This document shows positions 1-8,899 of a stretch of 64,000 nucleotides of DNA, piece after piece; position 1 is the first letter of the stretch; every line of letters starts with the position of its first letter. Made by a program: the position numbers and the translations under genes. Under the pieces are notes generated by a model. It was not told the DNA's origin. It did no database searches and saw nothing but the letters and a program-made list of their open reading frames with translations. The DNA is from Mycolicibacterium rhodesiae NBB3 (GTDB lineage Bacteria; Actinomycetota; Actinomycetes; Mycobacteriales; Mycobacteriaceae): positions 1,674,001 to 1,738,000 of the forward strand of contig NC_016604.1 in NCBI RefSeq assembly GCF_000230895.2, read 5' to 3'.

Positions 1-797
1 AGCGCCAGGGCGTAGGCGAACCCCGACTGACCGAGGATGACCTCACTGGTCAACGCGGAGCGGATCAGCAGCGGAACGATCGGGCTGCCCTGGCTCACCA
101 GCGCCGCGGCCGTTGCATAGGCCGCGAAAGCGTTGGCGAACAACAACAATGTCGACCCGAGGAATGCCGGGGTCAGCAGCGGCACGGCCACCTCCCGGAA
201 ATACTGCCAACGGGACGCACCGAGACTGACGGCCGCTTCGCGCCATTGCACGCGCAGCCCTTCGAGCGCGGGCAGGAAGACGATCACCATCAGCGGAATC
301 TGAAAGTAGGTGTACACCAGGATCAGCCCGGTCAAGCTGTAGAGCCATCCGGCGCCGGCCAGATTCCAACCGAGCGCCTGCTGCGCCCACACCGTCAGCA
401 CACCGTTGATACCGATGGTCGCCAGGAATGCGAAAGCCAGTGCAACGCCGCCGAACTGCGCCAGCACGCTGCACAACGAGATGACAGCCCTGCGCACCAT
501 CGACGTGGCCGGGCTGCTCGCGATCAGCCACGCCAGCACCGCTCCGAGTACGGCGCCGATGATCGCCGTGCTCGCCGACAGCATTACCGAAGATCCCAGT
601 GCTCCCAGCGCTGTGGACGAGAACAGCCCGCCGATACGACGCAACGAGAAAGCGCCGTCGATGAAGAACGCGTTGACGATCACCGTCACCGTCGGAATGA
701 CCAGGAACACCGCGACGACGGCGAGGAAGGGCACCAGCGGCAGTGCTTCTGTGACGGCCTCTGTGAGTCTCTTCAGTCGATGGGTTCCGCCCGGCAC
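1..797 (-). CDS. ABC transporter permease (partial, runs off the left edge)
   Basis: This is the inner-membrane permease of an ABC importer, seen over its first 265 codons; the C-terminus lies outside the window. The protein is strongly hydrophobic with several membrane segments. It carries a clear EAA loop (EAAVSLGASRWQYF at about residues 186-199), the contact point for the ATPase in type I importers. The start is a GTG one base after the stop of the binding-protein gene, so the two are one transcript. No ATG occurs nearby in frame. The family resembles permeases for polyamine, iron or 2-aminoethylphosphonate uptake, but the substrate cannot be told from the sequence. The ATPase and any second permease would be further left. 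Confidence 0.9.
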   Translation of the reverse strand, partial: MPGGTHRLKRLTEAVTEALPLVPFLAVVAVFLVIPTVTVIVNAFFIDGAFSLRRIGGLFSSTALGALGSSVMLSASTAIIGAVLGAVLAWLIASSPATSMVRRAVISLCSVLAQFGGVALAFAFLATIGINGVLTVWAQQALGWNLAGAGWLYSLTGLILVYTYFQIPLMVIVFLPALEGLRVQWREAAVSLGASRWQYFREVAVPLLTPAFLGSTLLLFANAFAAYATAAALVSQGSPIVPLLIRSALTSEVILGQSGFAYALA

Positions 798-798
798 G

Positions 799-1929
799 TC
801 AGCCGATCGCTTCAGCCCAGTGGTCGGCGAGATAGGCGGTGGCCTTGTCGGTCTGCTGCGGGCTCGGCACCGTGACCGGACCGTCGATGACCGGGATCGC
901 CCCCGCGACCGCCTTGTCGAGTGTGCCGTCGGCCATCATGTTGTCGGCACGCACCGGACGCACACCGCCTGCGGCGTACAGGTTCTGCCCTTCGTCGCTG
1001 AACAGGAACTCCTGCCACAGCCTCGCGGCGGCCGGATGCGGTGCCTCCTTGCTGATCGCCTGGTAGTAGTAACCCGCGACAGCGTTCTCCGGCGGGACAA
1101 TGACCTGCCACGACGGCAGCTTCTTCGCCTCGCTCGCGTTCAGGTAGTTCCAGTCGATGACGACGGGTGTCTGGCCGGACTCGATGGTCGCCGGCGTCGG
1201 ATCGACAGGCAGGAAGTTGCCCGCGGCCTTGAGCTTGCGGAAGAACTCGACTCCCGGCGCGATGTCGTCGGCCGAGCCGCCCTGTGAGAGCGCGACCATC
1301 AGCACTCCGGAGAACGCGGCGCCGGCCTGCGTCGGATCGCCGTTGAGCGCCACCTTGCCGTTGTACTCGGGCTTGAGCAGATCGTTGACCGAGGTGACGG
1401 CGGGCACCTTGGCGGAGTCGAATCCGATCGACATGTAGCCGCCGTAGTCGTTGACCCAGGCGCCGTCGGCGTTCTTGTACGCGGCCGGGATGTCGTCCCA
1501 CACGGACACCTTGTAGGGCGCGAACATCGACGTGTTGGCCAGCGCCACCGACTGCCCGAGGTCGAAGACGTCGGGAGCCGTGCTGCGGCCGCTCTGCTGT
1601 TTGGCGGCGTTGATCTCGTCCTGGCTCGCCGCGTCGGGCTGAGCCGAATTCACCGAAATTCCGTACTTGTCCTCGAACGCCTTGACGATGGCGCCGTAGT
1701 TGGCCCAATCGGGTGGCAACGCAATGACATTCAGCTGCCCCTCCTTCTTGGCCGCCTCGACGAGGCCCTCCATACCGCCGAAATCCTCGGCCGAGGTGGC
1801 CTCGCGGGCGTTCACCCCGGACTCGGTCTGTTCTCCTGAGTCGTCCTTCTGCGGCGGTGCGCAGCCCGACAGACCGGCGAACAGGAGGACTGATGCGGCC
1901 GTAACCGCCATGAGGCGTGAGAACTTCAT
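799..1929 (-). CDS. ABC transporter substrate-binding lipoprotein
   Basis: This is the extracytoplasmic solute-binding protein (376 residues) of the ABC importer whose permease follows immediately. The N-terminus is a lipoprotein signal peptide with lipobox LSGC, so Cys23 should be lipidated and the protein anchored outside the membrane. The body looks like a periplasmic-binding-protein type 2 fold of the polyamine/iron/phosphonate class (for example the stretch TPVVIDWNYLNASEAKK). I chose the ATG at 1929 because it begins the signal peptide and has GGAAGG about 7 bases upstream; the frame stays open to 2070 without coding character. The ligand is unknown. Confidence 0.9.
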   Translation of the reverse strand: MKFSRLMAVTAASVLLFAGLSGCAPPQKDDSGEQTESGVNAREATSAEDFGGMEGLVEAAKKEGQLNVIALPPDWANYGAIVKAFEDKYGISVNSAQPDAASQDEINAAKQQSGRSTAPDVFDLGQSVALANTSMFAPYKVSVWDDIPAAYKNADGAWVNDYGGYMSIGFDSAKVPAVTSVNDLLKPEYNGKVALNGDPTQAGAAFSGVLMVALSQGGSADDIAPGVEFFRKLKAAGNFLPVDPTPATIESGQTPVVIDWNYLNASEAKKLPSWQVIVPPENAVAGYYYQAISKEAPHPAAARLWQEFLFSDEGQNLYAAGGVRPVRADNMMADGTLDKAVAGAIPVIDGPVTVPSPQQTDKATAYLADHWAEAIG

Positions 1930-2076
1930 TGCCGAACCTTCCGATGGACAAGAAGCGGGGCAGTGGCGCGGTGGTGACGGTATTGCGTCACGGCGGAGAA
2001 CGATTGCATACGCGGTGCCCGACCCTACCGCGCGTTCGCCGCACGTATGCGCAGGTGCCGGGGATAGCATCGGTGG

Positions 2077-2649
2077 GTGGCCGAACGCGAAGCCTCGGGG
2101 GACTTCGACTTGTCGATCGGCGAACGGGCCGAAGCCCCGGGGGAAACCGAAGTGTCCGACGGCGGCGCGCTGCCGGAACAGGCGGCGCCCGACGAGTCTG
2201 ACGAGCCCAAGCAGCCGACCCGCAACGGCGCATTCGACGCATTCGATGCGGACACCTGGTATTTCGAACCGGATCCGCCTCCGTGGTATCGCCGCAGGAA
2301 GGTCCTGGCGGTATGGCTTGCCGCGACGGCCGCCGCCGCGGCGCTCGTGGTGTCCGCGGTTCTGCTCATCCTGCGCAGCCCCGGTGCCACCGAGGACACC
2401 ACCACGTCCGTCGAGCCGGCCGCGCCGACGACGACCGCGGTCACCGAACGCGCGACCAGCAGCCCACCGCCGCCGCCCGCGCCACCCCCGCCGGCCGAGA
2501 CGACGGCCCAGCCCATCGCACCACGCCCCGCGGGGACGGCACGCCCCCAGAGCCCCCCGCCCCGGTCCACGAGGCCGCCCGAAATCGGCGTCACGCGCAC
2601 ACCGGTTACGCGGTCACCGATCAGCGTCTCGCCGCAGCGTCCGCGCTGA
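2077..2649 (+). CDS. Single-pass membrane protein with Pro/Thr-rich C-terminal tail
   Basis: The 190-residue product has an acidic N-terminal segment (1-70), one membrane helix at about 76-99 preceded by the positive cluster WYRRRK, and a long tail rich in Pro, Thr and Ala (104-190). The charge pattern suggests the N-terminus is cytoplasmic and the tail lies outside in the cell wall. Such membrane-anchored Pro/Thr-rich proteins are common in mycobacteria and mostly uncharacterised, so I assign no function. The start is a GTG. It is divergent from the binding-protein gene (147 bases apart) and converges on the next small gene with only 5 bases between stops. Confidence 0.75.
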   Translation: MAEREASGDFDLSIGERAEAPGETEVSDGGALPEQAAPDESDEPKQPTRNGAFDAFDADTWYFEPDPPPWYRRRKVLAVWLAATAAAAALVVSAVLLILRSPGATEDTTTSVEPAAPTTTAVTERATSSPPPPPAPPPPAETTAQPIAPRPAGTARPQSPPPRSTRPPEIGVTRTPVTRSPISVSPQRPR

Positions 2650-2654
2650 CACCG

Positions 2655-2894
2655 CTAGCGACCGCCGTGGTGGAACACGATCCCGGGGACCCCGTATCCG
2701 AAGAACGGGTATTGGAGCTGACCCGCCTGGACAGCGGCAGCACCCGGCACCGCAGTCACCTGCGAGTTGCCTGGCGTTTCGACGACGGTCGCGCCGCCGG
2801 TGTTCGTGACGGTCGGCGCAGCCGCGGCGACCGGTGTGAGCGCAAGGGCTCCCGCGACACCGGCCATGGCAAGTGCCGCAACGAATCTCTTCAC
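2655..2894 (-). CDS. Small secreted protein, unknown function
   Basis: This encodes a 79-residue protein with a typical Sec signal peptide (MKRFVAALAMAGVAGALAL...AAAAP) leaving a mature part of about 50 residues that is rich in Val, Thr, Gly and Ala. The C-terminus contains the aromatic run YPFFGYGVPGIVFHHGGR. The start is a GTG at 2894 with GAAGGAG six bases upstream; a longer in-frame start at 2939 lacks such a site and would hide the signal peptide. There are no Cys residues and no recognised domain. I cannot assign a function. Confidence 0.7.
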   Translation of the reverse strand: MKRFVAALAMAGVAGALALTPVAAAAPTVTNTGGATVVETPGNSQVTAVPGAAAVQAGQLQYPFFGYGVPGIVFHHGGR

Positions 2895-3002
2895 TGCATA
2901 CTCCTTCGATCTATTTCGAAACTGTACGTTCAGTTTCATTAAGTAGAACGTCCGCAGCCCGCGAATCGGTCCACACGGCGCGTGTGGTCTAGGTCATATC
3001 GA

Positions 3003-3602
3003 TCAGACGGCGAGGCCGCGCATCGCCGAATCGACCACCGCGTCGGCGGCCGCGTCGTCCAGTGGCGCGTGCCCAAGCAGCAGGCGGTAGAGCATCGGCC
3101 CGATCAGCTGGTCGAGCGCCGTGGTCGGGTCGAGGTCGCCCCGCAGTTCTCCGCGCTGGACCCCGCGATCCCAAATCGTCCTCATCAGGGCACGCCTCGG
3201 CTCCACCAGACGGATGTGCAGCTCGTTGCGCACCAATGGATCGGACTGCGCCTCGCCGATCAGTTGCGCGAAGACCCGGCCGCTGTCGCCGGTGTAGAAG
3301 TGGCCGAGCCCGCGAATCACGCGACGGAAATCCTCCTGCGCGGAGCCGGTGTCCGGATCGGGCGACTCCGCCATCATCTCGCTCAGAAATGCCTCGACAG
3401 CGACCGCATGCTTGTTGGACCACCACTTGTAGATCGTGGCCTTGCTGGCGCCGCTGCGATTGGAGATCTGCTCGGTGGTCATCGCCCGCAGACCGACGGT
3501 CTTCAGCAACTCCGAGGTGGCACGCAGCACCGCGACGCGGGACTGCTCGCTGCGCGGACGCCCGGGGCTGCGCGACCGGGCATCCTCGATGTTGCCGCTC
3601 AC
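3003..3602 (-). CDS. TetR-family transcriptional regulator
   Basis: The 199-residue protein starts with a basic tail ([17 protein letters not shown]), then a TetR helix-turn-helix ([20 protein letters not shown], about residues 42-61). The C-terminal ligand-binding part is all-helical and resembles the TetR_C_11-like group. The GTG at 3602 is used here; another GTG at 3611 is equally possible. It is divergent from the PPOX gene with about 51 bases between starts, so the regulator may control that gene and itself. The ligand is unknown. Confidence 0.88.
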   Translation of the reverse strand: MSGNIEDARSRSPGRPRSEQSRVAVLRATSELLKTVGLRAMTTEQISNRSGASKATIYKWWSNKHAVAVEAFLSEMMAESPDPDTGSAQEDFRRVIRGLGHFYTGDSGRVFAQLIGEAQSDPLVRNELHIRLVEPRRALMRTIWDRGVQRGELRGDLDPTTALDQLIGPMLYRLLLGHAPLDDAAADAVVDSAMRGLAV

Positions 3603-3653
3603 CCGTCTCACTTTGGCATCCCACGCGGTATTGGAGTGCCTACTCTGGACGCC

Positions 3654-4073
3654 ATGGCCGAAATGGACGCTCCGGCCCTGTTCGCGCAGTCGCCCGTCGC
3701 GATGCTCGCCACGGTCGGACCGGATGGCGCGCCGCATGTGGTGCCCGTTGTATTCGCGGTCAACACCGACCGCGACCCGCCCGTCGTGTACACCGCAGTC
3801 GATGCGAAACGAAAGTCCACCAAACGACTGCAGCGGTTGACGAACATCGAAGCCAATCCCCGGGTGAGCATCCTCGTCGACCACTACGAAGACGATTGGA
3901 CGCAGCTGTGGTGGGTACGGGCCGACGGCATCGCCGAGATTCACCCGAGCGGGGACGAGATGGCCAGCGGCTATGCGCTGCTACGCCGCAAATACGTTCA
4001 GTACCAACGGCTTGCGCTCGACGGTCCCGTCGTGACGATCGCCGTCGACCGGTGGGCGGCATGGCAGGCCTGA
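3654..4073 (+). CDS. PPOX-class, likely F420-dependent protein (Rv0121 family)
   Basis: The 139-residue protein has the split beta-barrel fold of pyridoxamine-5'-phosphate-oxidase-like proteins. The N-terminal strand pattern ([20 protein letters not shown]) and the stretch [30 protein letters not shown] are typical of actinobacterial F420-binding members. In M. tuberculosis the orthologous gene (Rv0121c) lies next to fusA2 (Rv0120c), and the same adjacency is seen here, which supports the family call. Members of this class reduce or bind F420 or flavin; the physiological substrate is not known. It starts at an ATG, about 100 bases before fusA2 on the same strand. Confidence 0.88.
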   Translation: MAEMDAPALFAQSPVAMLATVGPDGAPHVVPVVFAVNTDRDPPVVYTAVDAKRKSTKRLQRLTNIEANPRVSILVDHYEDDWTQLWWVRADGIAEIHPSGDEMASGYALLRRKYVQYQRLALDGPVVTIAVDRWAAWQA

Positions 4074-4140
4074 CCGCCGATTGTGCCAATCTCTTGTGCT
4101 CGGTCACCGTTGTAGAGAATGGTGGATCGACAGACCCGAT

Positions 4141-4170
4141 GGGGAGCAGAGTCGCTCCCCGGGAGAGGGA
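4141..4170 (+). promoter_or_regulatory. Leader hairpin directly before the fusA2 Shine-Dalgarno
   Basis: A perfect 7-bp stem (GGGGAGC at 4141-4147 and GCTCCCC at 4154-4160) with a 6-base loop is followed at once by the purine-rich ribosome-binding site GGGAGAGGG and, five bases later, the ATG of fusA2. The upper strand of the stem resembles the Shine-Dalgarno itself, so the two could compete for the same CCCC partner. A role in translation control is inference. Confidence 0.5.
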
Positions 4171-4175
4171 ACGTC

Positions 4176-6362
4176 ATGGCTGACAGGACGACACATTCCC
4201 AGGCCGGGGCCGCGCCCACCGCGGACAGTCCCGCCGCCATCCGCAATGTGGTGCTGGTGGGCCCATCGGGTGGCGGCAAGACAACTCTCGTCGAGGCGCT
4301 GCTGGTCGCCGCCGGAGTGCTCAACCGACCGGGCTCGATCGTCGACGGGACCACGGTCTGCGATTGCGAGGACGCCGAGATCGCCCAACAACGCTCCGTC
4401 GGTCTCGCACTGGCGTCGCTGCAACACGACGGCGTCAAGGTCAACCTGATCGACACTCCGGGCTATGCCGACTTCGTCGGCGAACTCCGGGCCGGGCTGC
4501 GGGCCGCCGACTGCGCGCTGTTCGTCATCGCGGCCAACGAGGAGATCGACGAGCCGACCAAGTCGCTGTGGCTGGAGTGCAGTCAGGTCGGTATGCCCCG
4601 CGCGGTGCTGATCACCAAACTCGACCATGCCCGCGCCAACTACGAGAACGCCCTGACCGCGGCGCAACACACGTTCGGTGACAAGGTGCTCCCGCTGTAC
4701 CTACCCGCCGACACACCCTGCACCGGACTGATCGGCCTGCTGTCACAGACGCATTTCGAATATGCCGACGGAAAGCGCGCCGCGGCCCACGAACCCGACG
4801 ACGCCTCCTACGGAGAGGCGATCGAGGTGATGCGCGGCAACCTCATCGAGGGAATCATCGAGGAGTCCGAGGACGAGACGCTGATGGAGCGCTACCTCGG
4901 CGGCGAAGAGATCGACCAGTCGGTGCTGATCGACGATCTCGAGAAGGCCGTCGCGCGGGCGTCGTTCTTCCCGGTGATCCCCGTGTGCAGCACCACCGGT
5001 GTCGGCACGATCGAACTGCTCGAGATCATCACCGCCGGCTTCCCGTCGCCCCCCGAGCACCAGCTCCCCGAGGTGTTCACCCAACAGGGCAAGTCCCGCG
5101 CCAGCCTGCCGTGTGACCCGTCCGGACCATTGCTCGCCGAGGTCGTCAAGACCACCTCAGATCCATACGTGGGTCGCGTCAGTCTGGTGCGGGTGTTCTC
5201 CGGAACGATCTCGCCCGACGCGACTGTCCATGTGTCCGGCCATTTCTCGTCATTCTTCGACACCAACGGCTCCACCCCCACCCACGCCGACTCAGGTCGA
5301 ATGGCCGGCCACGCCGACCATGACGAGGACGAACGCATCGGCACCCTGTCATTCCCGCTCGGCAAGCAGCAGCGCCCAGCGCCGTCGGTGGTGGCCGGCG
5401 ACATCTGCGCGATCGGGCGGCTGTCCCGTGCGGAGACCGGCGACACTCTTTCGGCGAAGTCCGACCCCATGGTCCTCAAGCCGTGGACGATGCCGGAACC
5501 GCTGCTGCCCACGGCGATTCAGCCGCACGCCAAGACGGACGAGGACAAGCTCGCCGTGGGGCTGCAGCGGCTTGCGGCCGAGGATCCGACGCTGCGGATC
5601 GAGCAGAACCCCGAAACACATCAGATCGTGTTGTGGACCATGGGTGAGGCTCATTCCGGCGTCGTTCTCGATGCGCTGTCACGCCGATACGGTGTCGCGG
5701 TCGACGCTGTCGAGCTGCGGGTTCCGCTGAGGGAAACGTTCGGCGGTAAGGCGAAGGGGCACGGTCGCCATGTGAAGCAGTCCGGCGGCCACGGCCAGTT
5801 CGCGGTATGCGACATCGAAGTCGAACCGTTGCCGGAAGGCTCGGGATTCGAGTTCGTCGACAAGGTCGTCGGCGGCGCGGTGCCGCGGAACTTCATTCCG
5901 AGTGTCGAAAAGGGTGTGCGCGCCCAGATGGAGAAGGGTGTCGGCGCGGGCTATCCGGTGGTCGACATCAGGGTGACCCTGTTCGACGGAAAGGCGCACA
6001 GCGTCGACTCATCCGACTTCGCGTTCCAGATGGCTGGCGGGTTGGCGCTACGTGAGGCGGCGTCGGCGACCAGGGTGAACCTGCTCGAACCCGTCGACGT
6101 GGTCTCGGTCGTGGTGCCCGACGATTTCGTCGGCGCGGTGATGAGCGACCTGGCGGGCAGGCGTGGTCGCGTGGTGGGCACCGACAAGGTCGGCGAGGAC
6201 CGCACCGTCGTGAAGGCCGAGATTCCCGAGGTGGAGTTGACCCGCTATGCGATCGACCTCCGCTCCCTCGCCCACGGCGCCGGCTCCTTCACCCGGTCGT
6301 TCGCACGCTACGAGCCGATGCCCGAGCAGGCCGCCGCCAAGGTGAGGGCGTCCGCTCACTGA
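4176..6362 (+). CDS. fusA2: Elongation factor G-like GTPase
   Basis: This 728-residue translational GTPase is the second, divergent EF-G paralogue of mycobacteria (Rv0120c type). The G-domain begins with the P-loop GPSGGGKT (residues 29-36), followed by DTPGYADF and the TKLD base-recognition motif. Domains II, III, IV and V follow in the usual order; domain IV contains the GHGQFAVCDIEVEPL stretch. It is slightly longer than canonical EF-G. The function of this paralogue is not settled; it is not the essential EF-G. The ATG at 4176 is chosen for its strong GGGAGAGGG site. An upstream ATG at 4119 would add 19 non-conserved residues. Confidence 0.92.
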   Translation: MADRTTHSQAGAAPTADSPAAIRNVVLVGPSGGGKTTLVEALLVAAGVLNRPGSIVDGTTVCDCEDAEIAQQRSVGLALASLQHDGVKVNLIDTPGYADFVGELRAGLRAADCALFVIAANEEIDEPTKSLWLECSQVGMPRAVLITKLDHARANYENALTAAQHTFGDKVLPLYLPADTPCTGLIGLLSQTHFEYADGKRAAAHEPDDASYGEAIEVMRGNLIEGIIEESEDETLMERYLGGEEIDQSVLIDDLEKAVARASFFPVIPVCSTTGVGTIELLEIITAGFPSPPEHQLPEVFTQQGKSRASLPCDPSGPLLAEVVKTTSDPYVGRVSLVRVFSGTISPDATVHVSGHFSSFFDTNGSTPTHADSGRMAGHADHDEDERIGTLSFPLGKQQRPAPSVVAGDICAIGRLSRAETGDTLSAKSDPMVLKPWTMPEPLLPTAIQPHAKTDEDKLAVGLQRLAAEDPTLRIEQNPETHQIVLWTMGEAHSGVVLDALSRRYGVAVDAVELRVPLRETFGGKAKGHGRHVKQSGGHGQFAVCDIEVEPLPEGSGFEFVDKVVGGAVPRNFIPSVEKGVRAQMEKGVGAGYPVVDIRVTLFDGKAHSVDSSDFAFQMAGGLALREAASATRVNLLEPVDVVSVVVPDDFVGAVMSDLAGRRGRVVGTDKVGEDRTVVKAEIPEVELTRYAIDLRSLAHGAGSFTRSFARYEPMPEQAAAKVRASAH

Positions 6363-6931
6363 CGCGTCGCGTAGTAGTGCAAGGTGAAGTACACCTCACG
6401 CATCACCATCGGCAGCTGCGTTCCGAGGGTCTCGAAGCGGCTGGTTCTCGTCGGGGATGGGTGCGCGTCGAGCCCGGGATCGGAGGCCATTCTCATGGCG
6501 CGCCGCATGTGCAGCGGATCGCTGACGATGAGGACCCGGTAGATGTCGTGTTCAGCCAGCAGTGGCTCGGCGAAGACCAGATTCTGTTTCGTGGTGCGCG
6601 ATTTCGTCTCGATGAGCACCCGGTCCGCCGGGATGCCCGCACCGATCAGCCAGTTGCGGCCCGCCTCCGATTCGGCGAGCGTGTCCCCCTGACCGACGCC
6701 GCCTGTCACGACGATCCACGTGACCTGTCCGGATCGGAACAGGCCCGCGGCATGCCGTAACCGCTCCTGAAACACCGGCGACGGCGCATCGTCGTCGACT
6801 GCTGCGCCGAGAACGATGGCGGCATCCGCGGGCGTCGTGTCGGATCGTCCGCCGACGACCGCGATATCGACGGCGAGGCTGATGATGCCCGCCATCAGCA
6901 GCGCAACGGCCACGACGACGCTTCGGAGCAC
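6356..6931 (-). CDS. YdcF/SanA-like DUF218 membrane protein
   Basis: The 191-residue protein has an N-terminal membrane anchor or uncleaved signal (residues 1-27) and a single DUF218 domain. The typical elements are DAAIVLGAAV, WIVVTGGVGQGDTLAESE and the motif ETKSRTTKQNL, which corresponds to the conserved E-S-x-ST-x-x-N region of the family. DUF218 proteins act at the envelope and some (SanA, ElyC) affect vancomycin sensitivity and peptidoglycan or enterobacterial antigen metabolism, but the reaction is unknown. Its 3' end overlaps the end of fusA2 by 7 bases in tail-to-tail orientation. Confidence 0.82.
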   Translation of the reverse strand: MLRSVVVAVALLMAGIISLAVDIAVVGGRSDTTPADAAIVLGAAVDDDAPSPVFQERLRHAAGLFRSGQVTWIVVTGGVGQGDTLAESEAGRNWLIGAGIPADRVLIETKSRTTKQNLVFAEPLLAEHDIYRVLIVSDPLHMRRAMRMASDPGLDAHPSPTRTSRFETLGTQLPMVMREVYFTLHYYATRQ

Positions 6932-6959
6932 GACGCCACGATACGGACGGCACCGGTCC

Positions 6960-7700
6960 CTAGCGCGGAGGGTCGCCCTGCCAGCTGAAGCTGTTCACGT
7001 ATTTGCCCATGTCCAAGGCGATTTGGGTATTCGCGCCGGACGGCTTTCCGAAGCCGAAGTCGGGACCGAATTCGTGGTAGGGCCCGACCGCCGATGCGAC
7101 CAGCGCGATGTTGTTCTTGATGGCCACCATGATCAGCACCCGCATCCTCATGTAGTTGCTGTTGGCGCCCTGCGGCCACCAGTCGACGATCTCGCCGTAT
7201 CCGGGCTGGTAGCCGACCATCGCGTTGGGAATCTCGTATGCAGTGCGGGTATCGGGAAATCTGGCCTTCACCAGGTCCTTAGCGATCTGCTCTGCAGAGC
7301 GGTTGTCGACCGGCACGCTGAAGAACTGCATGCTGCCGCCATCGCCACCGAGGAATTCGGCGATCACCTTGTTCGGCGCGGTGGTGATGCGGTAGGCCGA
7401 ACTCGGCGCGGGGTGCGACACCGAGAACGTTCCGTCCGCCGCGGTGAAGCGTGGATTGATCGCGACCGGTGTCCCCGTTGGCGGGCTGCCGCACTCGGGC
7501 GGACACATGTAGCGCACCGGCGGCTTGCTGATCATGGCCGACAGTCCCACCAACGCGAACGCGACGACCGCGATGGCGGCGAACCACGCCAGCAGCAACC
7601 GCGTGCGCGACGTCCGACGCGGAGGCTGCGCTTCATACGAGCCGGCCGGAACCGCGTATCCGGGAAAGAAATTCGGCTTCTCGGCCACGCTTGCCGTCAC
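6960..7700 (-). CDS. Membrane-anchored protein of the S53-protease operon
   Basis: The 246-residue protein begins with a short cytoplasmic tail, has one membrane helix at about residues 36-57 and a large extracytoplasmic part containing the pair CPPECG soon after the membrane. The C-terminal domain has no family I can name. The start is a GTG that overlaps the stop of the preceding gene (GTGA); an in-frame upstream extension to 7841 would run inside that gene. It is the last of three translationally coupled genes (S53 protease, zinc-ribbon membrane protein, this one), so a role with the exported protease is likely but unproven. Confidence 0.75.
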   Translation of the reverse strand: MTASVAEKPNFFPGYAVPAGSYEAQPPRRTSRTRLLLAWFAAIAVVAFALVGLSAMISKPPVRYMCPPECGSPPTGTPVAINPRFTAADGTFSVSHPAPSSAYRITTAPNKVIAEFLGGDGGSMQFFSVPVDNRSAEQIAKDLVKARFPDTRTAYEIPNAMVGYQPGYGEIVDWWPQGANSNYMRMRVLIMVAIKNNIALVASAVGPYHEFGPDFGFGKPSGANTQIALDMGKYVNSFSWQGDPPR

Positions 7701-8899
7701 GTTTCCTCCGGCCCGGGCGCGTTGCGCACCGGCCGGGCCTCGCGGCGCGACTGTCGCGACGCGCGCGACGACGCTCGCGTGGCCACCCCGCACGCGGGAC
7801 AGAAAGCCATGTCGGGCACCACGTGTCCACAATGCGTACACAGCAGCGGCTCATCTGACTGGATCTCGTCGTGGGCCTCGTGCAGCAACGCCAGGTGCAG
7901 ACCGACCCGCAACACCAGCATCGCGACGACGGCCAGAGCCAGGTACAGCCCGAGCATCATCAGCTGCGGCACACGGGCCACGTCGATGAGTCCGAGGCTC
8001 AGATAGACGACGAGGATCGCTGCGGCGAGCCCGACGAGAACCAGCCGCACCACGCCGGGGTGCAGGTTCTTCTTGCTGGGCGGGCGAGTGAACCACAGTG
8101 CCGCACCGATCAATCCACCCGCGGCCGCCGTGATCAACGGTATCGCGATACCCCTGATGCCCGCCTCGACGAGCAGGCTCTCCATCGGGCGTTTGCTGAT
8201 CACACCGGTACCGAACAGCGGAGCCGACCGTGTCATCGCCGCTGCAGCCATGAACGTGAGTGCGCCCAGCATGCCGATGCGGAAGCCGTCCAACGCCTCT
8301 CGCGAGGATGGGCGCAACACCCTCACGATCACCGCGGGCAGCTGCATCAGGATCACTCCACCCAGCGGAATGCCGATGCCCACACGCAACATCGGCATGC
8401 CGACCATTGCGGAGCCGAGACCGACCTCGTATGAGCGAGCGACCATTGCGCCCGTCAGCAGCACCCAGCCCACACCGAGCCCGATACCGAGGACCGCGGT
8501 GAGCACCAAAGTGCCAACGGAGAAGTCGCGGAAGCCATCTGATTCGCGAAGATAGAGGAAGTACAGCACCGGCAGGCCCAGTGTGCCGACGGTGATCAGC
8601 GCCGCCGGCAGGCGCAGCAGGGTGAAGGCGAGCAGACATACCAGCAACAGGATCAAGCCGAGCCGGAAGGCCGACCGGGATCGCCGCGCCAGATGGGGAA
8701 ACAGCGAACTGGTCAACGACGGCCGCAACAGGTGCTCGTCCGGCGCCGCACCGAAGTTTGTGATACGCAACCACTCCGGGCCGTCACCCGGCCGCGCTTC
8801 CAGATGACAACCGCACAGCCCGCAGTACTCGCCCGAGGGTACGTCGGTCTGGCAGATACGGCACTCGGTGGTGGGTACGGAATCGTCGGGTGTCGTCAT
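7697..8899 (-). CDS. Polytopic membrane protein with zinc ribbons at both ends
   Basis: The 400-residue protein has two Cys4 zinc-binding knuckles: CRIC/CGLC at residues 13-29 and CTHC/CPAC near the C-terminus (about 354-372). Between them are roughly eight hydrophobic membrane helices. Both ribbons would sit on the same, probably cytoplasmic, face. It overlaps the S53 protease gene by 4 bases upstream and the next gene by 4 bases downstream, so the three are co-expressed. No transporter signature is visible; the arrangement suggests a membrane scaffold or partner for the protease. Function unknown. Confidence 0.8.
   Translation of the reverse strand: MTTPDDSVPTTECRICQTDVPSGEYCGLCGCHLEARPGDGPEWLRITNFGAAPDEHLLRPSLTSSLFPHLARRSRSAFRLGLILLLVCLLAFTLLRLPAALITVGTLGLPVLYFLYLRESDGFRDFSVGTLVLTAVLGIGLGVGWVLLTGAMVARSYEVGLGSAMVGMPMLRVGIGIPLGGVILMQLPAVIVRVLRPSSREALDGFRIGMLGALTFMAAAAMTRSAPLFGTGVISKRPMESLLVEAGIRGIAIPLITAAAGGLIGAALWFTRPPSKKNLHPGVVRLVLVGLAAAILVVYLSLGLIDVARVPQLMMLGLYLALAVVAMLVLRVGLHLALLHEAHDEIQSDEPLLCTHCGHVVPDMAFCPACGVATRASSRASRQSRREARPVRNAPGPEET

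Noticed and set aside
1930..2076. Riboswitch before the ABC binding-protein gene
   Set aside because: No thiamine, cobalamin or other riboswitch consensus was visible in the 147-base gap.
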